A stretch of 46,521 nucleotides of DNA from Tritrichomonas foetus (taxonomy: Eukaryota; Parabasalia; Tritrichomonadida; Tritrichomonadidae): positions 115,136 through 161,656 of the forward strand of contig MLAK01001038.1 of the NCBI GenBank assembly GCA_001839685.1, read 5' to 3'. Position 1 is the stretch's first letter, and each line of letters begins with the position of its first letter. The position numbers and the translations under genes were made by a program. The notes beneath the pieces were generated by a model that ran no database searches, had not been told where the DNA came from, and worked only from the letters and a program-made list of their open reading frames with translations. This document shows, one piece after another, positions 18,584-29,106 of the stretch.

Positions 18584-21500
18584 ATGAAGAGTATGAAAAC
18601 AGATGACTCACAAAATGATCAATCAAATTCATTTGTCCAAGCTTCTTCAATGTCGCTCAACAGCTCAAACATTCAAAAATATGGAGGAATTATTGAGCAA
18701 AATTTATATAAAAAAACAGTCAAACAACTCACATCGCTTTTTGATTATGTCTACTCAGTTTCTCCGTCATACAAAATAGTTCATTACATAATTACAATAT
18801 TGAGATTGCTCCAATTCGCAGGACCCTCGTTTTGCGCAGCATATGAAATTTTGTGGTCAAATGAAGATTCAGCTGCAGACACAATCTCAATACTCTCAAT
18901 ATTCTTTCATTTGATTCCACCTGCTTACCGGCAAGCTGGAAGGATGATCTTTATTATATTATACTTGGTTATACTTTCTCTGATCATTGTATTTTTGATC
19001 GTGTCGGCGATGTATTTTCATGCAAATGCAGACTTACCAAAAATCATTCCCCCATTCATTTTATTTTGCAACGTTTGGACATATTTTTCATCCAATTGCA
19101 TTTGAAATTGGTTTTGGAACTGTTGGTTCAGTAATTTTTGGTAATCATCATGAAAAAGTATTGGCAATCTCGCTTGTTTTTGTTCTTTTTATATTTGTAT
19201 CATCAGCCTATTTTTGGATTTACTTGAAAATTGCATGCCAAACTCTGATTTTTCGGCCAAATTCCATTGTAACTGTTTCTATGCAACCCCAAGTATTAAT
19301 ATTCGCTTCTCAATTACTTGTTACATGTATACTTGCTTTTCCAGAGTCTAATTCTACGAGTCATATTCTCATTACTTCGATTTTAATAATTCTTGCTGGA
19401 ATAATATATTTTGCATCGATTGGAATCGCTTTTATCTATGGTGGAATTGTTAGTCCAATTGCTACAGCAGCTTTTATAGCTACATGCTTTACTAGTGGTT
19501 TGATGTGTTTCGCTAATGCTATTACAATTCTTATTGGAAAACAATCCAATTTGCTTTATATAGTTTCCTTTGTAATTATTTATTTCATCTCCAATATAAC
19601 AACTCTTTTTTTGTGGAACAGAAAGAAAACTAAGAACTTAGAGCTACTTGATGAAATAATTGATGAGGCATCATATTTTGACTGTATTCGAAATGTTAAT
19701 CAATTTGTTAATATTGCAGTCGATGGTTTTTATCATGCACACCCAGCCTGCATTAATTGGTCATTTCTCAAACTTGGGCTAGAAAAATGGCCTTCACATC
19801 AAATGGTCTGGTTCATCTACGCGAAGTTTACAGCAATTTATCCAGAAGAAACTCAAACTCTTGGATGGATATATAATACCATCATCAATAACAAAGTAAA
19901 AGGTTCATCTGCGAAAACTGTGAAAGAGCAATCAGTCAATATAGGAAGACAAAGAGAATCCAATCTTTCAAATGATCTTAAAGTTAAATTAAATACTGTT
20001 TCTAAGCATATTACTTCAGCTAAACATAAACTCAGGCACGTTTGGGATCTTGCCATTCAAGGAAATATTAGTGATATGGAAACCGCTACCAAAAAAGCAA
20101 TTGAAGGAATAGAGCAATCTGATGCAGAAATTGTTCATATATTCCATCAATTTCCTAACAACAGGTTTGTTACACGTCAATACGCCCGATTTTGTAAAGA
20201 ATTAAAAGCAGATTATGCAACATATCATGAAATGGTTGATAAAACACATATGCTACAAAGGGGAATTAACATTAACAAAGATCAAGCACATGAATATGGA
20301 TTATCAGTATTTACCAATCTACCAGATCATATTAATTTGAGAAAAGATATGACATCAATTCAAAGTGGCACTGAGAGTATTTCAACTTCTCAGATGGATC
20401 TTGAGAATGACGAAGAAAATAATCAAGATAACGAAGATTCCATGATACTAATTCAGCGAATTAATTCCCTCATAATACCATCAACACGATATACCGTTAT
20501 TATCCGATTGGTTCTATTTATTTGTTTCTTTCTTATTCCAGTTATTATTTTCATTGCCTATGTTAATTTTTATCAGATAAGTATTTCTAAGCCAATTTCT
20601 CATATGGAATGTTTAGCTAAACTGAGAACATTCCTTTTCCAGCTCACTGCTTTTGCTGGACAAAGAATATACGAGATGCTAGGCTTTTTTATCCCTGCAG
20701 AAGAATATAATTCTACCGCAAGTCTTCCAGAATCAGTTGGATCATCTTGGAAAACAATAGATCAACTAATTTTTGTTACAAGTTCCCTAACAGTTACCAT
20801 GCAAACTGCAGAATCATTTAGAACATATAAAACTGATAATAAATGGATCAAAATGGCCCAAAATAATATTTTTAGGAGTATTATAAATTTTAGTTATTAT
20901 GAAGGAATTATGCCTAATTACAAAAACATTACGATCATGACAGCTCTCTCAGATTTCATATATCAACAAACACCATTAATGATTGAAGAAGGTCAGTTAA
21001 ATTCATCAGTTGTAAATAGTTCAACGATACTAAACTTAATTATGAATCTGCCTCAAATGGCAACAGCTCTTGATGATGCAATTCAATATATTTCGAAATT
21101 TATTTCAGAAAATGATGATGTTCAGCATTCAATGCTTTCTCTTGCAATGTATTGTATCATTGCATTTATTGTAATCTTATTTCTATCAATACTGATTGTT
21201 CAACTTCTTTGGATCAATAATAATAAAGAACAAGTGTATAAATGCTTGATTTCCCTTCCTAAGAATGCCGTATCTCAATTAACAGAAAATCTCAGAGTTC
21301 TCAAAAAAGAATCTGATAACATGTCTTCCTCCATTGGCAATACGGAAATGAATAAACAAGAAGATAGCATTATGAAAATGTTTGTTATTGGTGGAAGCAG
21401 TTCATCATCAAAAATTATTGATGCTCTCTTTCTAATAGTGTCTTCAATAATTATAATTGCTATGCATGTTAGTTGTACAGTGATTGCATTACAATTATTG

Positions 21501-23273
21501 ATCAATCAATCATCATATCTTCGCCAAAATTCACCACATATTAATAACCTTTATGGAGCATATGCCATGCTAATGGGAACTGTTACCACTGTTGTGATGA
21601 TTCTGGTAAATGGGGATCCAGTATACAATGTTTTTCTTTTAGATAAACCTTATTTATTGGATGTATATCATTATAGAATTGTAAAGTCAAGAGAATATTA
21701 TAATGCAGCTAGATTTGGTGGATCTTCTATTAAAGAGCCACCTTTTTCTGGTTTTCAAGCCGGCGTTAAAGCTGTTGATGAGAAACAAACATGTGTTGAT
21801 AAATATTCAATCCCAGCTAATATTCTAGAAGCTTCTAAATGTTATTCTGTAGATCTCATTTTCGCAGTTATAGAAGGAATTTGGAACAGTCGTGTAGTTC
21901 CATATGAAACTAGAGATGATTTAGGAATTGAACAAAATGAACTGTTCAGTATTGTTTGGGGTTTACTAATTTTCCCAATTTATGACGCTTTCTTCTATCC
22001 AATGGCGAACACTCTTGTTGATACCCTTTATACAGATATGGACATAGAAAAATTTGCATCATTTCCAGTACTAGTGTTATTGCTTATTGTTGCTCTTTTC
22101 TTTGAAACAGCCTCAATCATTCAAATCATCATAATCGAAAAGCACATGAAAAATGTCTTAAAATTAATTTTGCATGTTTCAAGTAAAATTGTTTTGCAAA
22201 CACCGAATATAATGAAAGTTCTTAGTGGAGATTTCAAGAAACAACGAGAAACTGCTTCAAGAAATAATTATTTCTTTCAGAATGTCGTTTCTAACCTTCC
22301 TGATGCAGTAATTGTTATTGATCAAGAGAAAAACGTTAAGTCTGTAAATACAGCATTTTCAAGAATCTTATCTATTGAAGAGGAAGAAGTTAAAGGTAAA
22401 ACAATCTCTGAAATTTTTGATCAAAAATTCGAAGGAAATATTCAAAACTTAGTTTCTATTATCAGCGGCGGAAAACCTAAAAATGAAACACTGATCTACA
22501 CCAAATCAGATGGAAATAAAATTAATTTAGAAGCAACATCATTAATGATTAATCAAAACACAGTTATTCTATTCAGAGATATCACACAAACAACTCGGTA
22601 TAATACCTTAATTCAAGAAGAAAAATCGAAAAGTGATGTTCTATTATCATCTATTCTCCCACCAAGCTTGGTTAATCGTGTTCAAGCAGGTGAGAAGAAT
22701 ATTTCTTTTGCTGTTCAAACTGCAACAATTGTTTTTATGGACATTGTTTCATTTACTCCATGGTGTGGAAGTCTTCCAGCAGACAGAGTAATGATGACAC
22801 TGAATGCTCTTTTCAAAAAATTTGATGCAGGCGTATCAAGGTATTCCGAAATGACCAAAATTAAATGTATAGGCGATTGCTACATGGCAGCCGGTGGAGT
22901 TTTTGCCGAAGTTAACCAACCTGCACAACATGCAAAAGATGTTACAAGTTTTGGAATTGATGCTTTGAATGCTGTTACAGAATTAAATAAAGAGTTAAAT
23001 GAAAATTTAAGGATTCGAGTTGGTATAAATACTGGTGGTCCAATTGTTGCTGGTGTTCTTGGTATTGGTAAGCCAACTTTTGAAATTTTAGGACCAGCAA
23101 TCAACATGGCACAACAAATGGAGCACCATGGTGTTCCAATGCAAGTTCATGTTTCAAGAAGTGTATACGAATTAATTTATGGCGGATCATTTGTAATTAA
23201 AGAGCGGGGTGCGATTGATGTGAAAGGTGGCACAATGATTACATACTTGGTATCAAATGGAAAAAAAAATTAG
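18584..23273 (+). CDS. Multi-span transmembrane PAS-cyclase (class III nucleotide cyclase), frameshifted near the N-terminus
   Basis: A first frame (18584-19105) and a second (19020-23273) together read as one protein of about 1560 residues. The second frame is open from 19020 and continues the membrane region (FHPIAFEIGFGTVGSVIFG..). The shift lies between about 19020 and 19095, where a C5 run (19049-19053) and a T5 run (19084-19088) occur; dropping one base in either makes the frame continuous. Many membrane spans flank a long hydrophilic middle, then TM segments, then a PAS domain (NLPDAVIVIDQEKNVKSVN, about residue 1090 of the second frame). A class III catalytic domain ends the protein: FMDIVSF (metal-binding Asp), KIKCIGDCYMAAGG, RVGINTGGPIVAGVLG and EILGPAINMAQQM. 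In the last motif the transition-state Arg position holds Gln. Adenylyl versus guanylyl specificity cannot be settled by eye. This architecture is typical of the expanded trichomonad cyclases. Confidence 0.85.
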
Positions 23274-23481
23274 AATATATGGAATAAGACAAAAATTATC
23301 TTTATCAACAGTTTATATTGATATGTATAGACAAATATTTCTAGAATTTCGATTTCCAACTTAAACATGATTTGATACAAAGTTTCTTCAAAACAAAAAA
23401 TAATAATAATAATAAAAATTAAAGGAACTAAAGTATATATTTTATTTACATCCAACAATACATATATTTATTAAAACAATA
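23274..23481. other. Convergent intergenic spacer
   Basis: This 208-bp AT-rich gap holds a short (TAA)n-type tract near 23400-23415. It carries the 3' ends of the cyclase and MED14-like genes. I see no gene. Confidence 0.5.
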
Positions 23482-26400
23482 TTAATCAGATTCGCTCTGT
23501 TCAAGATTATCAACCCAACGCGTTAGTTCCTTGAGTGACTTGAATTTCGTTTCTGCACCAAGCTTGTCTATTCCAACAATCAATGGAATTATTTCACCTT
23601 CTTGTTGTGAAATCTCTACAAAGAAAACATCTTGTCTAGTTGTCGTGAAATTTAATATAACTTTCTGTTCAGACAACAAAACAGCTGAGAGCTCCAATGT
23701 TTTATTCCAATCAAGGGAGAGTTCTTGCGTCTTTTCAGTCATTTTAGCCATAAATTGAACAATAAAATCGACAAACTTTTGATGAAATGCAAGAATATTA
23801 ATTATAAACCGAATCATTAAGATTTGTATATCAACATCTAAAAATGAATAATTCAATACAATTTTGATGTTCTTCGCTAATTCAACATCAGCACCGTCAG
23901 CCTCAAATTCAATTTTGGTAGGTCGAATGTAGCAGCTTATATTTACAAATGGAACTTCTACAGGAAACGGTGAGTAGACTTCATGACCGTTTGATCGAAA
24001 TGAAGCGAATCCGATTTTGCCAAGTAATTCACGGAAATTGAAGAATCTTTCAATGGAATGTTTGAAATCAATTAATTGACTCAAATGCAATTTCAATGTT
24101 GTATGTGAAAGTTTAGTCAAGTGACAGAATTTTGGCATTGCTTCAAGCGGAATTTGTAAAACTTGACATTTTCCTATTGATGGAATAATCAATTGAAACA
24201 TTTGAGCTGGTCTGACCATAAAATTAATCGACATTTCCCTTTGGAAAATCAAAAAGAAAGACCCATCATCCCTTAATGCAGTCACACTCCAATTCGACTT
24301 TTCATCACCCATAAAAGTTTTATAGAAGTATTGAAGTGGTACAAATGAACTATTCAAAAATGAACCAAATAAAAATGAAATTGAACCTGATCGTAAAATT
24401 GAATCAAGATGTTGTTTAAGTTGAACATGATGAGAAAATGAAAAGTTAATATGCGGCGTATTCGATGAACTAACTTGATAAACTTCACCTCCTTGAGAAT
24501 TACTTAAAATTGTAATTGGCGTAATTTTACATGTTAATGCTGAACAATAATCATGAACCATTTTTATTGTAAATTGGGTTTTATTTGGAATATCTAGTTC
24601 TTTAATTATTGTACGCATTGTATGAACTCCACTTGCTTGTTTAAGCATTTGCATGAATGTCGAAATATTCCAGACAAAATGGACAATCCAATCAACGAAT
24701 CGCGCATTGATTGATGAACCAACAAAAGATAAGGTTAAAACATCATTTAAATCAACAGATGGTTTGATAAACTGAAGTGACCACATAGAATGCTGCGAGA
24801 TTTCAAATTCAACACATTCGAATGGTTCTGCAATGAAATGAACACGGTTGTTTTCGAGGCGAGCAGAAATTCCATGAACTTTTAGGGTTCGAACAAGCTG
24901 TAAAAGTAAAATTGCAATTTTTGACGATTTTGCAGCTTCAATAGATTTCATTTTCAGATCATCATCGTTGGAGATCTTAACAAGCATAATTTCAGGAGTG
25001 GAGACTTCATTGCCTTCAGGTGAAATAATTGAAAGAGAAGGTGTGCCAAATTTTTCACCAAAAACAACATAACTGTCAGGCGAAAAGGAAAATCGCATGG
25101 AACGAGTTAAACGTGTGACTTCAGTTTTAGAAATATGATATTTTGGTCGTTCATCAGTCACTTCACCGAATAAGAGTTTTGAAAGCGAATGTAAAAATAC
25201 GATTCTAATCGCTTCATTTCGTTGACACTCGCATCCTTCAATTGAACGGATGAACTCATCAGGATCAATTCCAATTCCACTAAATTCAGTAACAATGACA
25301 TCTCCAGAAAACGGGTTAATTTCAATGCGCATAATAATGTAATCAAATAAATAGATTTCAATACATTTTGTTGAATCTCGAAAAATTCCTCGAAATTGAT
25401 GCATAGAAATTGTAGATAATGATTGTGAAATGTTTAACCATAGTTTATATAGTCGTGTGTAGAATGTAGATATACAAATTTCACTGACAATTGATTCAAT
25501 TTGTTCAAGATTTGATGTTAACTTGTAAGATAAGAAACGTTTTCTTCTTTCAAATAAAGATCCATTATCTATTGAATCCGAATTTATTTGTGAGCTTATT
25601 TGGCCGTTCATATGAATTTGTGTGTTTATCTGATCACATGCATTTAAATAAGAGTTTTCCGGTGTATACATTGGACATTCGGAAGATAGTTTTATGTAGT
25701 TGTCTTTCATTGAAACCTTGAATACATTAAATGGACTAAAAGCTTGCGGGAATGTCAGCACGATTTCATTGTTGCGCAAAGAAAGTGTGAAAGAATTTTT
25801 GGATTGAATATCCATCAAAATTGTGTGAATGTTTGCAAAAATGCCTCTTTGGTAGAGTTTATGAAGTATGAATCCGCAATCATTAATAGGATCATTTGAA
25901 TATTTCGCTGTTGATGATAAAAGTGACAAAAATTTATAAAAGCCAACAGAAGCATCAATTTTTAAATCTTTTGGCCAATTTACATTAAAGTAAACAATTC
26001 TTCTTTTTCCATTTGGTGAAATTTTTAATTTGAATGAGTATTCTCCCGGTTTTTTGACAATTAAAATATTATTCGAAAAACTGACTTTTACAGACAAAAA
26101 CGATTTTGATCTGTGAATAAGCTGTACAGCGATATGTTTCGGATGGATCTTTATTGGAAATTCTGTGTTTATGGCTTGATTCGGAATAATTTTGAAATGG
26201 TTTGAAGGAATTTTCATTTTGGAGAAATGTTTTGAAAACGATTGTAAAGTTGTAACAACACGGCGATGATTTGCGACTTGTCGGGAAAGCGCGCGGGAAG
26301 AAATTGATCGAGATTGGTTGATGATATTCCATCGATAGAGAGCTAAAAAACGAGCGTATAAAATTCGTAGAGTACAAATTGCTGTCATGAAATTAAGTTT

Positions 26401-26643
26401 TTTCGATCGAGGTGTACCATCGCGCGAATAACAGTGTTGAAGAAGTTTTTCGGTTTTTTTGAGAATTGCTTGGAGAACTTTATTTAATTCAACTGACTCA
26501 CTCTGATTGCCAAATGCTCGCGTTGGTGAGCCAGTGTTAAAAGAACAGCAGTGATCAGCAAGCAATTTTGGAAAAGATTTTTTGGAATTTGTTTGATTAT
26601 TCAAATCGGTCCCGCCATGAAAAGTGACACGCCAATTCACCAT
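23482..26643 (-). CDS. MED14-like Mediator subunit
   Basis: Encodes 1053 residues. The N-terminal part holds the clearest family signal: LNKVLQAILKKTEKLLQHC, then RSKKLNFMTAICTLRILYARFLALYRW (residues 80-105), which matches the MED14/Rgr1 pattern of a helix followed by K..f......R.lf.RLlvL.kW. The rest is long alternating helix and strand with no catalytic motif, in keeping with MED14 (usually 1000 to 1500 residues), the scaffold that joins Mediator head, middle and tail and contacts RNA polymerase II. Later segments are highly diverged and I cannot align them. The start (MVNWRVTFHGG) is the first ATG. Divergent from a small ORF across 186 bp. An alternative is an unrelated helical scaffold. 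Confidence 0.68.
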   Translation of the reverse strand: MVNWRVTFHGGTDLNNQTNSKKSFPKLLADHCCSFNTGSPTRAFGNQSESVELNKVLQAILKKTEKLLQHCYSRDGTPRSKKLNFMTAICTLRILYARFLALYRWNIINQSRSISSRALSRQVANHRRVVTTLQSFSKHFSKMKIPSNHFKIIPNQAINTEFPIKIHPKHIAVQLIHRSKSFLSVKVSFSNNILIVKKPGEYSFKLKISPNGKRRIVYFNVNWPKDLKIDASVGFYKFLSLLSSTAKYSNDPINDCGFILHKLYQRGIFANIHTILMDIQSKNSFTLSLRNNEIVLTFPQAFSPFNVFKVSMKDNYIKLSSECPMYTPENSYLNACDQINTQIHMNGQISSQINSDSIDNGSLFERRKRFLSYKLTSNLEQIESIVSEICISTFYTRLYKLWLNISQSLSTISMHQFRGIFRDSTKCIEIYLFDYIIMRIEINPFSGDVIVTEFSGIGIDPDEFIRSIEGCECQRNEAIRIVFLHSLSKLLFGEVTDERPKYHISKTEVTRLTRSMRFSFSPDSYVVFGEKFGTPSLSIISPEGNEVSTPEIMLVKISNDDDLKMKSIEAAKSSKIAILLLQLVRTLKVHGISARLENNRVHFIAEPFECVEFEISQHSMWSLQFIKPSVDLNDVLTLSFVGSSINARFVDWIVHFVWNISTFMQMLKQASGVHTMRTIIKELDIPNKTQFTIKMVHDYCSALTCKITPITILSNSQGGEVYQVSSSNTPHINFSFSHHVQLKQHLDSILRSGSISFLFGSFLNSSFVPLQYFYKTFMGDEKSNWSVTALRDDGSFFLIFQREMSINFMVRPAQMFQLIIPSIGKCQVLQIPLEAMPKFCHLTKLSHTTLKLHLSQLIDFKHSIERFFNFRELLGKIGFASFRSNGHEVYSPFPVEVPFVNISCYIRPTKIEFEADGADVELAKNIKIVLNYSFLDVDIQILMIRFIINILAFHQKFVDFIVQFMAKMTEKTQELSLDWNKTLELSAVLLSEQKVILNFTTTRQDVFFVEISQQEGEIIPLIVGIDKLGAETKFKSLKELTRWVDNLEQSESD

Positions 26644-26829
26644 TTAAGGTTAAAAATAATTGTATTATTTCTTGTGAAAAGACGCGGTATTTTGTGAATA
26701 AATCTCAAGTCTATTTTCTTTACAAAAAGTTATTTCAGAAATTATTACATTCCTTTGAAATTTTACAAAATATGAAATATTTGACCAATAACCTCCAACG
26801 TTTTTAGTTTTTTTTGATATTGAAAAATC

Positions 26830-27120
26830 ATGAAAGCGAGATCGAGCTCCCCCCTGAATTCTTCTGGAAGAACAAAAGGGAAAATTCCTCCACCACCAAA
26901 ATATAATCCACCTTTTCACGAAAATAACAGTTTTTCGCAAACACAAAATCGCACTTGGGAAAATCCTCCTCTTTCAAGTCCTTCTAAACCAAAACCTGAC
27001 GCATTTGAACCACCAGTTTGGGAATTTCCATCCATCGTGTATGAACCTTTTAACCTTGAACCAAAATTTTTACAACTACAACACAAATTTAAACTTTCAA
27101 AACTTGTAAATTCAATGTAA
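26830..27120 (+). CDS. Small proline-rich hypothetical protein
   Basis: A 96-codon ORF starts at an ATG preceded by aaaatc. The product is rich in Pro, Ser and Lys (KIPPPPKYNPPF, PPLSSPSKPKP) and ends with FLQLQHKFKLSKLVNSM. The composition is not that of random AT-rich DNA, and codons such as CCA and CCT dominate, so I think it is a real gene. No domain is recognised. The opposite strand also has a short open frame here, which I take as the shadow. It shares a divergent upstream region, containing an AACGTT palindrome near 26800, with the MED14-like gene. Confidence 0.5.
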   Translation: MKARSSSPLNSSGRTKGKIPPPPKYNPPFHENNSFSQTQNRTWENPPLSSPSKPKPDAFEPPVWEFPSIVYEPFNLEPKFLQLQHKFKLSKLVNSM

Positions 27121-27445
27121 CATTTATTCTAGGAATCTCGCTTATTGTATTACGGGACTGGTATGCTTAATTCGTTTCTGTACTACAAAATATGTTGAAA
27201 TAATGATGATTCAATTTCTATCATTTTTCTAATTTGAAATAATCTTTCGGGCTATGTAATTAAAAAAAATTGTATTTAAATAAATATTAATATTAATATT
27301 AATCCATTGATATTTTTTTTTTCTTTCCCCCTCTGTTATTTAAAGTCTAAAATAAAAAAACATTTTGGTTGTTATCTAAATTTAATTAATTAACAATTGT
27401 TTACACACATCATATAAAATAAGTGAATGATACCTTATATAGTAA
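27121..27445. other. Convergent intergenic spacer with TTAATA repeat
   Basis: This AT-rich gap contains a short TTAATA/AATATT tandem run at about 27284-27303. It holds the 3' flanks of the proline-rich ORF and the importin-like gene. I see no gene. Confidence 0.5.
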
Positions 27446-28843
27446 TTAGTAATGGTCTGCGGTGTTTTGCGGTCTGAGTGAATATAATTTATTTAAAAAT
27501 CTTTCAGCTCTTTCACTCATTTCACCATTGCTTGAAAATGCCAACTCCTGCATTTTTTCCACACCATTGTTCTGCTCAAATTGAATCCAAAAAATATCAA
27601 AAGGATCATACTTAACATTACTTCGAAGTAGTTTTGTGATAATTCCAATAACAAAATTAAAGAACTTTAAATCTTGGGTATCAAGCATTTGGATAAAATC
27701 ATCCATGAAATCATATTGAATTAAATTGGAAATATAATCACTTCCGATATTCCGAATAATATTTCCAATAACATACAAAATTTCTTGTTTAACATTATAT
27801 GATTGATCTTGAAGATTTGATTTCAAAGCTCCCAAAAACTTCATATCAAACAATTCTTTTATATGTCCTTGTACAATGATATTTGAGATTGTCTTAAGTG
27901 TAACACAAATATATTTATCATTTAATATGCTTAAACATCCTAACATTTTTTCATAATTAAATGGAATAATTGTATTAGAATAATGAAAATATGAGGATAA
28001 AACTGATATTACACTAGTTAATATTTCATTTTCACTACAATTAGAAAAAATATCGTTACATATTGAACAAAAATCTTTCTCAATCATGATATATTGTGCG
28101 GTTTTTTGATCAGCAATAAGAGAAAATAATGTATCAAATGCGCTTTCCCAGAGAAAGATTAACTGATGATCTTCTAAAATGTTTCTTGTAATCATTAAAA
28201 TGTTATCTAATTCTTCATATGATAATTCTTCTTCGGCTAACTCTGTGAGAAAATTAAAAATGGCAATTCTCATGCTTTTGGAAAAAGAGTCATTTCGAAA
28301 AATCAGTAGGAACAAATCCAAAAATTGGAATTTCACAAACTGATGCATAACATCACTTTTTTCAAGAGCGATTTCATAAATAATATGAAACGTTTCCAAT
28401 ACAATTTCTTCGTTGTCAAGATATTTTTGAACAGAAAATAAAAGTGAGTTTATAATACCCTTTTCGACAAAATATTTGAGAAGCGGAGGCTCATCGTGTT
28501 GAAATAAATATACTAAAAATCTAATAATTGTGATGTGAATTTGATGATTATGAATATAAAGAACTTTGATAAAAATTTCAGCCAAATTAAATGTTTCGAA
28601 TTCATCAAAATCATAGATTATTTGTTTCTTGGCTATCCCCGATAAAATATTTATTGTTTTCATCATTCCATTCAGATTTTTCTGATTAAAAAAATTATAA
28701 AAATCATGAAATTTCGAAATAATCAAATTTTGCGGAATTCTCTCTTTTTTAGCAGTATCAAGCCCTGTTAAAGTCATAGCTTCTTCTGTAATTCTGTGTC
28801 TTCTCAATTCTGAAAGGTTTTCTTGAAATGCATTGATGTTCAT
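27446..28843 (-). CDS. Importin-alpha-like ARM repeat protein (karyopherin alpha)
   Basis: Encodes 465 residues of helical armadillo-type repeats. At the N-terminus FQENLSELRRHRITEEAM (residues 6-23) resembles the start of the importin-beta-binding domain, although the second basic cluster is reduced to KKERIP. The repeats include YVIGNIIRNIGSDYISNLI and the C-terminal block GVEKMQELAFSSNGEMSERAERF, which corresponds to the last, atypical ARM repeat of importin alpha (GLDKIExLQ..EN..Y..A). Importin alpha binds basic nuclear localisation signals and, through importin beta, carries cargo into the nucleus. The Trp/Asn arrays that line the NLS groove are not clearly conserved, so this may be a diverged paralogue with altered cargo range. 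Start is the first ATG. Confidence 0.75.
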   Translation of the reverse strand: MNINAFQENLSELRRHRITEEAMTLTGLDTAKKERIPQNLIISKFHDFYNFFNQKNLNGMMKTINILSGIAKKQIIYDFDEFETFNLAEIFIKVLYIHNHQIHITIIRFLVYLFQHDEPPLLKYFVEKGIINSLLFSVQKYLDNEEIVLETFHIIYEIALEKSDVMHQFVKFQFLDLFLLIFRNDSFSKSMRIAIFNFLTELAEEELSYEELDNILMITRNILEDHQLIFLWESAFDTLFSLIADQKTAQYIMIEKDFCSICNDIFSNCSENEILTSVISVLSSYFHYSNTIIPFNYEKMLGCLSILNDKYICVTLKTISNIIVQGHIKELFDMKFLGALKSNLQDQSYNVKQEILYVIGNIIRNIGSDYISNLIQYDFMDDFIQMLDTQDLKFFNFVIGIITKLLRSNVKYDPFDIFWIQFEQNNGVEKMQELAFSSNGEMSERAERFLNKLYSLRPQNTADHY

Positions 28844-28850
28844 AATTGAT

Positions 28851-28858
28851 AAACGTAC
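28851..28858 (+). promoter_or_regulatory. Near match AAACGTAC before the importin-like gene
   Basis: AAACGTAC lies 7 nt upstream of the importin-like ATG (read from the gene: GTACGTTT). It differs by one base from the TTAACGTAC element and sits at the same distance as in cyclin B. Confidence 0.35.
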
Positions 28859-29106
28859 TTCATTGAATTTTTCTGATCATAACTCAGAATTTGATTCTAA
28901 ATACTTTTAAATTCCTTCAATCAGATATTTTTTTTTCGATTCTTCATGGAATATTTGTGATATCTCTCTCTTCAATGGATAATCTGATGGAGAAAAAAGA
29001 GATATATGAAGAAGAGTAAAAATAAAAATAAGAAACATTATTTTTGAGAGATCATTTTATTTTTTAAGGTATTACAAACAAAGGCACATAGTATTATACA
29101 GAAACA

